A stretch of 64,000 nt of DNA from Agaricus subrufescens (GCA_029945375.1 CM057066.1:62001-126000), one strand, 5' to 3'; numbered from the stretch's first letter, positions 1 through 10,193 are shown. The notes: generated from the letters alone by a model not told the origin. Made by a program: numbers and translations.

Positions 1-551
1 CAATTCCCAGGGCTTACCACCCATAGACCACCGTGCAGAGCCACCGATTACCTAACCTGGTGGCAGGCTATTTTAGTTACCAATTCGCGAAAAGAGTCAA
101 CTCTGGGCGAGTTTTTTACAAATAACTCGTCCAAAATCAGATGTTTTCCCACGAAAGTACTACGACCAAAAGGGAAAAAAATGAGCGCATTTTTAGAGGT
201 ATCAAACTCCGCTGCTTACGTAATCATACCGTTGGCCAATGATACAGCCCCTAAGTGATTGAGAATATCTCTGTCAATACTAAGCTATATAGAATCATTC
301 TAGTATCACTCGGATCGCACGATTTTTCTTGTATTTGTCAATATTTCTCTGACAATGCTAGAGTGATTTCCCACATATGTTTTTTCCAAAGAGCGGAGAA
401 ATCAGCACATATGTCATTTTCCTTATATCTCATCAACAGCTCACGGGCCGAATGTGGTTCCCATATAAAAAATGGATATCGAATTTTTCTCCTATTTGTT
501 ACTATTTTTTCTAAGGGATCCACTCACATGCATTTTCCCACTCAGGAAAGA

Positions 552-790
552 GGCATGACTAAGCGAAGGTAAGGGGCCACCGTGATGCCACCGTGATGCC
601 ACCTTTGCATATGTAAGCAGCCCACTGATGCCACCAGTGTGTATGTAAGCAAAGGTAAGCTTACCTTTGCGCGCATAGCCACCATCCATCATGCCTTTCG
701 GCCCCTGCCAAAGGTAACATTGCTGACAAATGTACCTTTCGGGCATAGCCCAAAGGTACCACTGAAGCCACCTTTCGAAAATAAATAAAG
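552..790. repeat. Variable palindromic and tandem array inside element A
   Basis: This stretch is built from AAAGGT/ACCTTT and GATGCCACC motifs in both orientations. It includes a perfect 22-bp palindrome at 649-670 (centre AAGCTT) and short tandem copies of CCACCGTGATG around 577-602. The equivalent place in element B (4813-4990) starts with the same GACTAAGCGAAG anchor but is filled with a different motif set. The array probably folds into several hairpins; its function is unknown. Confidence 0.7.
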
Positions 791-920
791 AAAAATCCAT
801 ATCAATTCAACCAGTGGTCCAATTGCCACGATATTATATGCGTTAGAACGGAAGTTAAAATGCAAATTTATTTGTGCTATTACCTAAGCAGGAGAGAAAA
901 AAACAAAAGACGTAACGGTG

Positions 921-963
921 ACTGAGAGTGCTGTAGGCACTCTCAGTGATAATACTGCTAGGT
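921..963. other. 3'-terminal hairpin and CTAGGT end of element A
   Basis: The arms ACTGAGAGTGC (921-931) and GCACTCTCAGT (937-947) are perfectly complementary with a 5-nt loop. They are followed by GATAATACTG and CTAGGT. The same AATACTGCTAGGT sequence follows unrelated hairpins at 5240-5286 and, with two changes, 5322-5365. Confidence 0.75.
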
Positions 964-973
964 ATTTAATACA

Positions 974-1880
974 ATGGTTGTTTCTCCAATCAACAAAGGA
1001 TCTTATTGTTCTAGATTAACAGGTGTAATATGTGATATTGCATCGTTCTTGGCCAGAAGTTCTGATTTATCCGAGCTCTACCTTTCAAATGATTCCTCTT
1101 CGCTTCACGAGTTGTTTGCGCAAGTTGGGAAGATGGAAAGGGAGTGGCAGCTTAGCGAGCTTCAATTGAATGGGATAGATGTGCGTCCTGATGATATAAC
1201 AGCCCTGGCGCGACGTTTCAAGTACCTTGCTTGTCTCGAGATCCGAAACAATCCTAGCCCTACTGCGGCTGAGGATTTCGGCACTATTTGCGATCGCCTC
1301 TGGCAAGAACAAGACGTCTTGCTGAAATGTATCTCGATGGACTATTCGGAGGATCCGTTGCTTCTTTCGTACCTCGGCTCGTACTCAGGATTGACGAAAC
1401 TTTGTTTCGGTCAAAAGGAAGCAGTTGGGGATGATATCTATATGAAAATTCTTCCCCGGCATGCGGGGACTTTGATCGAATACCAGCTACATACGGGAGC
1501 ACCTGGGTTCATATCTGAGGTTCAACGGGCAGGGTTGTTGAGTTGTCAGCGACTACGAACATTGCGGGTCAGTACTACCTTGACCTGGGAAGAGCTGTTG
1601 AACAAAAAGGTCGAGAAAGATTTATTCAGTACTCGTGATATAACAACGCTTGTGCGTGCCTTTGGTTACCCTGTGTGCACTTTTTTATTGACTTTTGTAG
1701 GAATTGTGGCTCGACGTTGGTCTAGAACTTGCCCAGCTGGAACATTTAGAATTAATTCCGCAAAAAGCCCGACATGCATTTTCATCTGCAGGCACCTTTT
1801 CGAGAATTCGAAAACTGAAAGAAGTGATTGAGAGATACCGGGAAACAAGAAGAATGAAATTCCTTGTTAATAGTTTGTAG
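974..1880 (+). CDS. LRR/F-box-like hypothetical protein, probably 5'-truncated
   Basis: Two exons join cleanly: 974-1651 and 1701-1880, separated by a 49-nt GT..AG intron, giving 285 residues. The protein is leucine-rich with irregular LRR-like spacing (for example LACLEIRNN and LEHLELIP) and resembles the C-terminal LRR half of agaric F-box proteins. No F-box is present. The start codon lies about 10 bases after the terminus of element A, so the N-terminal F-box region may have been removed by that insertion. The second exon ends in a basic coiled segment. It converges on the gene ending at 1943, about 60 bp away. The family assignment is tentative, and the locus may be a pseudogene despite its open frame. 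Confidence 0.55.
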
Positions 1881-1942
1881 ATGATAACGTTTTCGACAGG
1901 ACCAATATAGAATGCACTCCATTACGATGTACTACATGTTTG

Positions 1943-2973
1943 CTAACGCAGGGGACTATCTTGGCGATGACGTTCAGGGCAGTCCAACCACCAATGCGGC
2001 TCGAGGCATATATAACAGAGGGTCGAGGGGGGGTACTGGGCTCGGACAAGGCATTCATGAATTCGGTGCTCTCCTCCACAGGCAGGACAATCGGTGGACT
2101 CTGTTTCGTCTGGAAGGGAGGGAGCAGTGGCGAGCTGTTCTTGGGCTTCTTTGCCTGTATGAGCCAAGACCTGGAGCAGATGTTCTCCGTGATCTTCTCG
2201 TCTGGTGGCGGGCAACATTGAGAGGGAGGAGCGTATGAAGCGGGCGACGAGAGACTCCCAAGTGGGTCTAGCAAAGTAGCGCTTGAGTTTTTGGCCTCTA
2301 GGCTCAAGGGCACGTCCGTCGCGATAATACTGATCGTATAATTGTTCAAGGAGGATGGCGAGTCTGAGATCGCGACGCGTTATTCCGGGAACACGGCGAG
2401 ACAGCGGCGGGTTGGCGCCGGGATCTTCTTCGTTCCATCGGGGACGTAGAGCGGTATTGGTGTGGAGGAAGAGCTTTAGAGTGGGGCGTCTGCCGTGTTG
2501 GAGAGAATGGAGGGCAGGGTGATGCTGAGGGGGGTGATGAGCGAGGTGCAGTGATGTCGTAGACACTGATGGGATACCTTTTCTTCCTCAGTTGTCACGG
2601 CGAGGTCGGCCAGAAACTGGGAAGCACAAGAGTGGTTTGCAAAGGAGTACTCTGTGTTCAGGTGCGCTATGTAGCGATCCTAGGAGGGATTGAGGACGAG
2701 AGCGGCGAGAATTGGCAGGACGAACGTTACGGGCAGTGTAGTGTCTGCGGGCATAGAAGCTGACACCCCAGCCGCGGGCGTAGAGGGGGTAGAGGAATTC
2801 TTCGGCCTCCCGCCTGACGAGCCAGAAGGAGGGATAGCCATCGACCGGGGGGGCAGCGGGGGGATGTACTGCGAGCCGGTCGAGATCCGCTCTTCCTGGA
2901 AGCGGCGAGGAGCGCATACATGCAGTGGCCGCGACAAGGCCGGGCGCAGGCCCAGCACCGGAACGCGCAGCAT
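1943..2973 (-). CDS. Pterin-4a-carbinolamine dehydratase-like protein with C-terminal zinc-knuckle-like motifs
   Basis: Reading on the minus strand, exons 2765-2973, 2578-2679 and 1943-2524 splice through introns of 85 and 53 nt. Splicing restores a PCD/DCoH-like core: GWG, EYSF, EEEK joined to HHP, LHTNTALRP, then GITRRDLRLAILLEQL. These match the family's HHP..TH..G[LI]..RD..LA pattern. The C-terminus adds two Cys/His clusters, CPACGGEHRIHEC and CYICLEPHWWLDC, resembling zinc knuckles. PCDs dehydrate 4a-hydroxytetrahydropterin; whether this one is enzymatic is unknown. The start is uncertain. ATG 2973 gives an Arg-rich, mitochondrial-presequence-like N-terminus but needs a one-base shift near the G-runs at 2847-2863, whereas ATG 2920 is already in frame with the core. 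The 5' end abuts the tandem repeat at about 2990. Confidence 0.6.
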
Positions 2974-2989
2974 CTGGTCGGCGGACGCT

Positions 2990-4205
2990 TATAGAGCCTG
3001 CGACGCCGAGTTCTTTCAAACTTACCTGTCTACCAAATTGTCCCATTTTTCCTCGCTTCAATCTTCGATCCCTGCCCTTCTCGTTCTCCAGTCCTCCCCT
3101 TTCCGTTAACCCGCTGTTTCAAAAAAAGTTTCAGCCCGATCGGTGGGCCTGGCAGCAACCAGTGACGACATGAACATGGAGGTAAGGGAGTGGAGATACA
3201 TTTATGTTGCAGCCAATGCATAGTTTGGCTTCTCGTAACACAACGCCTTATCCGTTTGACTTGAAATTACAGGAGTGAGTAGCGATGGATATCATTAACG
3301 CGTACCTAGAATGTGGGACGTGTCAGTGCAGATGCGAATTACATACAGAATATTCTTTATTGATAGCAGTGGACACCCTTGACGTCGATCACAAATTGCG
3401 AAATCGGAACTGCTCCTATTCACCTCAAACCTTGTACGCATGGAGCCTATGATAAGCGCACTACGCACCCAAGGTTTGGTGAATTTACAGTGAGCATAGC
3501 ATCGGCAACAACAAATTCTTTCAAACTCACCTGTCTACTAAGTTGTCTGATTTCTCCTCGCTTCAATTTGCGACCCCTACACTTCTCGTTCTCCTATCCT
3601 CCCCTTTCCGTCGACCCGTCCGTCCAGAAAAAATTTGAGCCCGATCGGTGGGGATGGCAGTGACCAGTGACAACATGAACACGGAGGTAAGGGAGTGGAG
3701 ATACGTTAATGTTGCAGCCATTGCATAGATTGGCTCGCCGTGGCACAACGCCTTGTTGGTTGAGTCTGAGATTTGGAACGTGGAAAGCGAAGGACATAAT
3801 AAAGGTGTACCTAGAAAATGAGAAGTGTCAGTGCAAAAGCGGATTACCTATGAAATATTCTTCCTGGGTGATGATAGACACCCTTGACTTCGACAACGAA
3901 TAGCAAAACCGAAAGTGCTTCAATTCACTTCAAACTTTGTACACACGGAGGCTACCATAATCGCATTACACAGCTAAGGTTTGGTGAATTTAGAGTCAGT
4001 ATAGGGCCTACGACGACGAGTTATTTCAAACTTACCTGTCTACCGAGTTGTCTGATTTTTCCTCGCTTCAAATTTCAATCCCTACCCTTCTCGTTCTCCA
4101 GTTCTCCTCTTTCCATCACCCCGCCCTTCCAAAAAAAGTTTGAGCCCAATCGGTGGGCATGGCGGCGACCTGTGACGAGACGAACATGGAGGGAAGGGAG
4201 AGTGA
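2990..4205. repeat. 505-bp tandem repeat, about 2.4 units
   Basis: The segment beginning TTCTTTCAAA[C] occurs at 3011, 3516 and, as TTATTTCAAA, at 4021, an exact 505-bp spacing. The conserved core runs about 190 bp, through a pyrimidine-rich tract and an AAAAAAAGTTT.AGCCCGATCGG-type segment to GGAGGTAAGGGAGTGGAG. The second half of units 1 and 2 also aligns (for example AATGTTGCAGCCA and GACACCCTTGAC). Unit 3 breaks off near 4205, where element B sequence begins. No protein could be supported; open frames across it look like chance. Confidence 0.75.
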
Positions 4206-4812
4206 TGGCAGCACAGCCACCACGAGGCCTTGCTGTAGGCACGCGAGACCCACGGGAACAGCCACTGGCAATTCCCACGCCTGGCCATCCATGGACCACG
4301 AGACTGATGATCTAATCTGGTCTCAAGCCAGTGAATTAGCGGGCAATTTCCCAAAAGAGTCGACTCCGGGCGAGTTTTTTGCAAATAACTCGTCCGAAAT
4401 AAACTATTTTCTCACGAAAGTTACACCAAAAGAAAGGAAAAAAATCAGCGCATTTTTCGAGATATCAAACTCATGTGCTTACGTAATAGGACCGTTGGCC
4501 AATGATATAGCACTAAAGTGAAGGCAAGGTATCTCTGTCAATACTATATGTCCATTTTGGTATCATTAAATTCGCACGATTTTTCTTGTATTTGTCAATA
4601 TTTTTCTGACAATGCTAGAGCGATTTCTCGCATATGTTTTTTCCAAAGAGCGGAGAAATCAGTACATATGTCATTTTGCTTATATCTCATCAACGGCTGA
4701 CGGGCCGAAGATGGTTCCTACATAAAAAATGAACGTTTATTTTTTTTCTTATTTGTCATTATTTTTTCGAGAAGATTTGCTGACATGCATTTTCCCACCC
4801 GGGATGGGAAGC

Positions 4813-4990
4813 AGAAATGACTAAGCGAAGCCGTCGTTGTGGCTGTGCAAAGCCGTTTGCTTACGAGTTCTGATAAAGAGATGACTAAGCGAAGCCGTTT
4901 TTGTGGCTGTGCAAAGCCGTCGACGGATTGGGACAAAAAAGCTGACTAACCCACGGCTTTGCGGTGGCTGTGCAAAGCCGCCAAGGGCAA
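4813..4990. repeat. Tandem GACTAAGCGAAGCCGT / GGCTGTGCAAAGCCG array in element B
   Basis: About three imperfect copies of a unit of about 60 bp start near 4817, 4881 and 4940. Each pairs GAAGCCGT with TGTGGCTGTGCAAAGCCG. GGCTTTGC and GCAAAGCC are mutually inverted, so the array can fold. It occupies the same slot as the different array at 552-790 in element A. Confidence 0.7.
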
Positions 4991-5239
4991 AACGCTTAGT
5001 AAATATCTAGATATGGTAAGAGTATACCACGCCTGACGGCTTCAGAGGCTTCAATCAGGCGTTCGGCAATTTCCGGGCGGCTTTAATCAAAGCCTTTTGA
5101 AGCCTGCCCCGAAATTAAATAAAAGATAATTCAATATAAATTCAACGAGTCGTCCCCTTGGGACGAGACTAGGCTCGTTGGAATCGCATTTTTAATGCGA
5201 ACCCAACAATAATATTCCCACGCTGCCGCGAGCGCAGCA

Positions 5240-5286
5240 TTCCAACAAGCAGCGCTAAAGCGCTGCTTGTTGGAATACTGCTAGGT
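5240..5286. other. 3'-terminal hairpin and CTAGGT end of element B
   Basis: A perfect 17-bp inverted repeat (5240-5256 and 5259-5275, 2-nt loop) is followed immediately by TACTGCTAGGT. The stem sequence is unrelated to the terminal stem of element A. Confidence 0.75.
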
Positions 5287-5365
5287 TTCCCACGCTGCAC
5301 CCCCCATGGGCTATCGCCCGCCCATTGGCACCAGCTAGCTGGTGCCAATGGTAATACAGTTAGGT
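5287..5365. other. Additional terminal module C (hairpin plus TTAGGT)
   Basis: Directly after the end of element B there is a second TTCCCACGCTGC (also found at about 5216) followed by a perfect 30-bp palindrome (arms 5322-5336 and 5337-5351) and TAATACAGTTAGGT. It looks like a duplicated or nested terminus of the same element family, with a third, unrelated stem sequence. Copia-derived sequence begins just beyond it. Confidence 0.65.
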
Positions 5366-5375
5366 GTCCGCAGAG

Positions 5376-5771
5376 CTAACCTAACCCACCGATCGAGAGC
5401 ACACTTGAATCATGATCATGGGATATCTTAATCCGCATGATATTCTGAAATTCCGAGTAGATAAGGGCCGTGCCTGGAGTGCCATACGATGCAAGAAGAA
5501 TATCCCACAAGGTTTTGCTGGTGGTGTCCGGAGAGACATGGTGGAGCAGCGAGGAGTGTAAACGGAGTGTGATAAAGCCAGCCGCTTGCTCGTCTTTGCC
5601 ACTCCATTCAGCAAGGGCAGTATCACCAGGAGATGGCTTAGGCACAGATCCAGAAACGTATCCCCACAAATTGTGGGATTGCAAATATGCCTTCATCTTG
5701 ATGTTCCACTCAGAGAAATTAACTCCAGTTAATTCAGGGATGCTAGCGGATACTCCGGTGTTGGCTGCCAT
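5376..5771 (-). pseudogene. Ty1/Copia retrotransposon gag fragment
   Basis: The 131-residue frame shows the Copia gag (UBN2/DUF4219-like) pattern: LTGVNFSEWNIKMKAYL, LWGYVSGSVP, then LWDILLASYG. It starts at a plausible ATG (5771) and is cut off on its 3' side close to the hairpin terminus at 5365, so protease, integrase and reverse transcriptase are missing. It is a remnant of the 5' part of a Copia element. Confidence 0.75.
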
Positions 5772-6485
5772 ACCTGGTCAACGAGAAGGTGGATTAGTTA
5801 TCTTTCGATTGACCAGGGGAGATTGAAATTTGAAAATCACGGAGCATGTTCAATTAAGAGATACTCCATGATCCAGACAATTGAATCTCGGCTTCAGAAA
5901 TTTTATGGATTTAGATTGCTTCCTTGAGAAGTGATTATATATCCGAGATTTGAATTGCTTCCTTCAGAAGCGATATCAGATTGACCAAAAAGTAAAAATT
6001 TTTTGTTGATCAGGGTTGACAGAAGATGTCAAACTCCATGGATCTACAATCGGCTAAATTTATCGTAGGTCCTGCGACCGTGCGGGGCCCATAACCTATT
6101 GACGCAGCACCCTAGCTAGCGACAGCAGCACAGAGTGACGTCTGGTCACACACCTGGTCAACGAGAAGGTGGATTGGTAAGTTGATGTAGATAATAGAGC
6201 TGAGAGCGAGATAGACGAAAAGTATGAGAGATTTCGAGCTGGAGAAAGTCCCCAGACTTTCTCCTTCTTATATACATAAGGTAGAGCATAAGCGACGACT
6301 ATAGAGAGTAAAAACACGGTAAATGTCTATCATAGAAGGGCATAGAATATATCCTATTTAAGTAACTAACATAATGCATAAGTTTGGATTGGACAGATGC
6401 TATTGCATACTCGTCCTAGGTAATCATTCTGGAATAGTATAGAATGTGTCCGGTGTTCGTATTGAACACCTGACCAGGTGTAGCG
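5772..6485 (-). mobile_element. Probable Copia 5' LTR and leader remnant
   Basis: Upstream of the gag start on the minus strand lie a leader and then an LTR-like region with a TATA-type box (minus-strand TATGTATATAAGAAGG, about 6265-6280) and a nearby AGGTTATGGGCCCCG that could be part of a primer-binding site. A 25-bp sequence, ACCTGGTCAACGAGAAGGTGGATT plus a base, occurs at about 5774 and 6151. The LTR borders cannot be fixed because no second LTR is present. Confidence 0.4.
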
Positions 6486-6489
6486 GATA

Positions 6490-6905
6490 ATTAAGACCCA
6501 CAGTTGGGTCTCGAAACGATGATGAATTTAAATTATCGTTTCAACAGGAAGGACCCTTCCAGGGACGAGCACCAGTCGTGCTCCTGCAGTAAGCATATTA
6601 GTAGAACAGTGGCCTGTAGAATAGACTGGATTCCAATGACCGGATGCGATATCATTGTTTGCCGCCACGTTCATCTGCCGCCTCAAGGTAGTAGGTCCAA
6701 CCAGAGAACGAGGGGACAGTGGAAGAGAGGCGCCAGTACCAGGGGGAGGGGCCACTACATAATAGTGACCACGTGGCTGGTATGGCTTAGGCGAACAAGA
6801 ACAGGAACGGCGATGGCTTTGAGCTACAGCTTCATACATTGAGAGCTGATGAGGTGGAAGGGAAGGATCACTGTCAGATCAGTGATCATTGTATCCTCAC
6901 GACTT
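6490..6905 (-). pseudogene. Degenerate 5' fragment of a NACHT/NLR gene
   Basis: On the minus strand this reads from an ATG at 6839 into an Arg/Ser/Pro-rich frame that resembles the first about 70 residues of the NACHT gene starting at 10193 (SHRRSCSCSPKP versus SQRRSRSRSPQP, then a YVV followed by a LPLS run). The upstream flanks also match: GGAAGG..CACTGTCAGATCAGT here and CATTGTCAGATCAGT near 10225. Similarity ends near the Copia sequence, so the copy was probably truncated by it. Confidence 0.6.
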
Positions 6906-7367
6906 TTATGTTCACCAGCAAACCGGCTCAAAAAGGCAATCTTCAAATTCGCCTAGAATCCCTACAAACCCAGGGAGACAATCCTCACAATCACTTCTAA
7001 TGGTCAAGTCGATTACAGTAAACCTTTTGATATATGATGCATTCTTTACTGATCTTTTAGGAAATTTGCAATCATTAGAGTCTTACAGGCGCGAATGACA
7101 AAAGAAATTGCGTAACCATACCGATGGTGCAAGGTTCGCCAGATCGGCTGACAAGATCGAGAGTCGAGCCCGCAGCCCCTACACAAATGCACGACAGGTA
7201 AGCATCTAGTATAGCTTAACTATAATTTTTATTGAAACAGCTCACTGAATCAAATTCGTGATCCTATTTACTGTATTGTACTTCGTAAATACCTAAGCCG
7301 TTCGAGCTTTTAGTATTGAGCTGATGACAATACAGCCTACTACTGAGTGTCACTGAACCATGATATA

Positions 7368-10193
7368 TCATAGAGGGCATTCATACTTCTTACGCTCCTC
7401 CCACGGAATTTTATACCAAAACGAGTAGATCCACTCCGACATACCATCCTCCGGATCAACAAATCGGGCTTGCACACAACAATGTTCAGTTGGAGTGAAC
7501 AGAACCAGAACAGTATCATCAGGAGAATGTGTTTTCCAATTTTCAAGTTGGCGTTCGAGCCGTTCAAAACAAAACACGCACCGGGTTTCCAGTGAGAGGG
7601 AGCTCAAAAAGCCACATTCGCGGAGGGGAGTGGTCCAATTGTCGGCCTTTCCTTCGCCCCACTCTCCTTCGCGTTCATGCTGCACGACACTTAGTTAATG
7701 TGTGGGTCCAACACGTCATGCCTTCACCACTCACTTGGCAAGATGGGTTCCATGGATCAGATTGACTTGTGAGGGCCGTAGTGGGACGACGAAGTTGCAA
7801 CTTGATAGCAGAACAATCATACATTTGCTTGAAATTGATGGCTTCGGAAGACACTCGCTGGAGTGCACCATGCGCTATGAATTCAAAACGTCGGGATTCA
7901 TCCTCGAAGATTCTTTCAGTGATACAAATTTGGGATTTGATTATGGAGGACTTACAAACACCGCGTTGAGCAGTTGATAATATGGAAATGCGGAGAAATA
8001 GTCGCTGTACACAGCAGTCAAAAAGCGAATGCAAGCCTCGCTCTGGAACACTGGATCCTCACGCTCCATACCGTTTACAACCTCTTCGGTCGCTAGTATA
8101 AACGCGTGCAATCTCGTTTGCCTGTCATCCCAACCACCCGCTTTTTCAACTAACCAAGAAAGCGAAATTTTGTTGCGAGTGTCAGGGCCATTAGCCAGCT
8201 TGCCGCTGGAAAAGAGCCCCGGAACTTCGCCAGGAGATATCTCAATACCCCTAGGGACCTCGTTCAAGATTCTGAACGTGCATTGGGCTTTGAGGTGGCG
8301 GGCTTCGTCAAGAATATTAGGGGAGAATCTGGACCGAGAAAAGTCGGATATGTAGTCGATGAATGATTTATGGAAGGCTTTGAGGTAGTATTTGTGAGCC
8401 TTTTCGCGACGAGGAACATACAAGATGGAACGAAGACAATTGAGGGCGGCATAGGCTTCGTCCGCTGTTATACCTAACCAGTTGCACAGCACGATGAAGT
8501 TTTCCCTGACATGGTACCGAAAAACCGAACCCCAGCCAGACACCAACGCTAACAAGAGTTTGCGGGTGTGGACCATGATTCTGTCAGGAACATTCGACAA
8601 AATTCGTTCGTACAAAGCATCGAGTAGAGCCATCGGGTGCTCTTCTCGCGACAGGTCAGTCATCGGATGTTCATCAATGACGTGCAACACGTCGGAGAGC
8701 TGCGATGCCGGACTTCCAATTCTTGAGTCACCAATATAGTTAACGACGGTATACGCATACGCAAATAGGCCACCAGCGGCACCACTGAGTTTCCAAAAGT
8801 CCCGTTCCTTGGGCCAATGTGAATGCAACGAGTCTGACTCCTCTTTTATCTCCGTCAACTTTTCACGAAGGTACCGTTCAACATCCGCACGTGCTTCGTT
8901 GGAATTGACCAGAATTTCCTCCTTCTCATACACAGAAATAATTTTGCGTCTGGAGAAAAAGGAGGAAATATGTTGTTCGGGGCGGCTTGCGATCAGCCAT
9001 ACCAAGGGCGACGAGGGATATATGAGGCAGAGCTCTGAAATGAGTCGCAGAAGTTCTTGCTGTGTCCAATGGTCCTTGCATTCGTCGAGACCATCAATAA
9101 TGACTAAAATTCGACCGGCAGACCTTACTTGAACGTTGTGAATGAAGGGCTGAACGATTAATTTGTCAAACTGCTTGGCCATGGACGATCGAAAGAGAGA
9201 CGGATCACGGCTGATCTCGCGTTCGATGACTTGACGGTAGGAGTCGAATCTGGTCGCAAACTGATAGGAAAGAGTCAACACGGCTCTGGTAGCATCGTCG
9301 CGTCCGTTGATAGAAAAGAAGATTGACACATGCGAGCCCACCGGGAGCTCCGGTGACTCGGCAACACTTTGTAGGATGGCTGATTTTCCAACCCCGGCCG
9401 CACCGAATACCCAACGCATCTTCCTCACGCCATCACAATTGGAGATAAAAGATAGACATCGTTCGAGCACGGCCAAACGGGTTCCGGGATGGCATCGTGG
9501 GGGTGGATCACGGTCGGAAGAGTCGAATTCTGCACCAAGTAAGGTTTTCTCCAGGAGTTTCTCCATAACTGTAACATGCGCTCATGAATAAGAGTGAGGA
9601 AACGAGAACTATCCTTACAGATGGAGGGCACATTGTTATATGTTACTAGCAATGATTGAAGTCAGGCCTCAGGCTAATCTGGGCGGAGAAATCTCACCAT
9701 TGCCATCGACAAAGGTTCCTGTCACTGTAAAGTCGTGAGCTTGCATAAACATCCCTGTATTCTGCTGTGGATATTGTGGCGCAGAATACGGAGCATCAGG
9801 AGGGCATGGAAGATCAGCAGAGCGTTTGGCAATGGAGCAAGGAGTAGTAGTCCTTTGTCCTAAAGTTGAACCACCAATCCCAAGCCAAGTGCTTGACTGC
9901 GGAGTTGGAGAGGCTGGACCACTGAGGTCATCCACTGCCGCAACGACGAAAGGGTGGTCTATGTAGCGTTTAGAAGCTACACTATGCCCATGAGCGGATC
10001 TACGCGCAGTGCTTGCCGCTGGATTCACGTGCAGCTGTGGTATGGCAGATCTAGAGAGAGGAAGAGGAGAGGACAAAGGAAGAGAAGTGCTGGAACCCAG
10101 GGAAGACACCACATAGTCACGACGGCGTGGTAGGGATGGTTGTGGAGAACGTGAGCGCGAACGGCGCTGGCTTGGAACTTGAGCTTCAGGCAT
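7368..10193 (-). CDS. NACHT-domain NTPase (fungal NLR-like protein)
   Basis: Five exons, 9698-10193, 9619-9645, 7956-9568, 7735-7902 and 7368-7679, join in frame through introns of 52, 50, 53 and 55 nt to give 871 residues. Residues 1-165 form an unusual Arg/Ser- and Pro-rich N-terminus ending in the short HDFTVTGTFVDGN motif typical of agaric NACHT proteins. The NACHT core has Walker A GAAGVGKS (about 230-237) and Walker B ILVIIDGLDEC (about 327-337), followed by IASRPEQH. No WD40, ankyrin or TPR repeats are seen; the C-terminus has the DPED..EWIY..PWEER segment. Such proteins are STAND ATPases implicated in fungal non-self recognition and programmed cell death; a role here is inferred. Two degenerate N-terminal copies flank the gene. 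Confidence 0.88.

Larger units (their letters stand above)
1..963 (+). mobile_element. Hairpin-terminated (Helitron-like) element A, cut by the window edge
   Basis: Bases 1-560 align by eye with 4267-4830, so this is one copy of a repeated element whose left part lies outside the window. It has three zones: an A/T-rich conserved body, a variable palindrome-rich array (about 552-790), and a 3' tail ending in a perfect 11-bp hairpin (arms 921-931 and 937-947) followed by GATAATACTGCTAGGT. A 3' hairpin followed after about 10 nt by CTAG is what Helitrons show (3' CTRR end), and the element carries no visible transposase, so a non-autonomous Helitron-like element is the best guess. The 5' TC end and the host A/T insertion site cannot be checked here. 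The element stops just before the start codon of the gene at 974. Confidence 0.6.
4267..5286 (+). mobile_element. Hairpin-terminated (Helitron-like) element B
   Basis: This copy aligns with element A from CAATTCCCA (1 and 4267) through the A/T-rich body. It shares the anchors GACTAAGCGAAG and AATTCAAC and the AATACTGCTAGGT end. The tail is a chain of different hairpins: CAACGAG/CTCGTTG around 5143-5180 with a nested stem, TCGCATT/AATGCGA at 5184-5200, and a perfect 17-bp stem (5240-5256 with 5259-5275). No transposase or other gene is visible. The left boundary is uncertain, because the 505-bp repeat just upstream could belong to the element. Confidence 0.6.

Noticed and set aside
7903..7955. 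Shorter 43-nt intron ending GAAAG in the NACHT gene
   Set aside because: It would put a stop codon four codons downstream; the 53-nt version keeps the frame into DESRRFEF.
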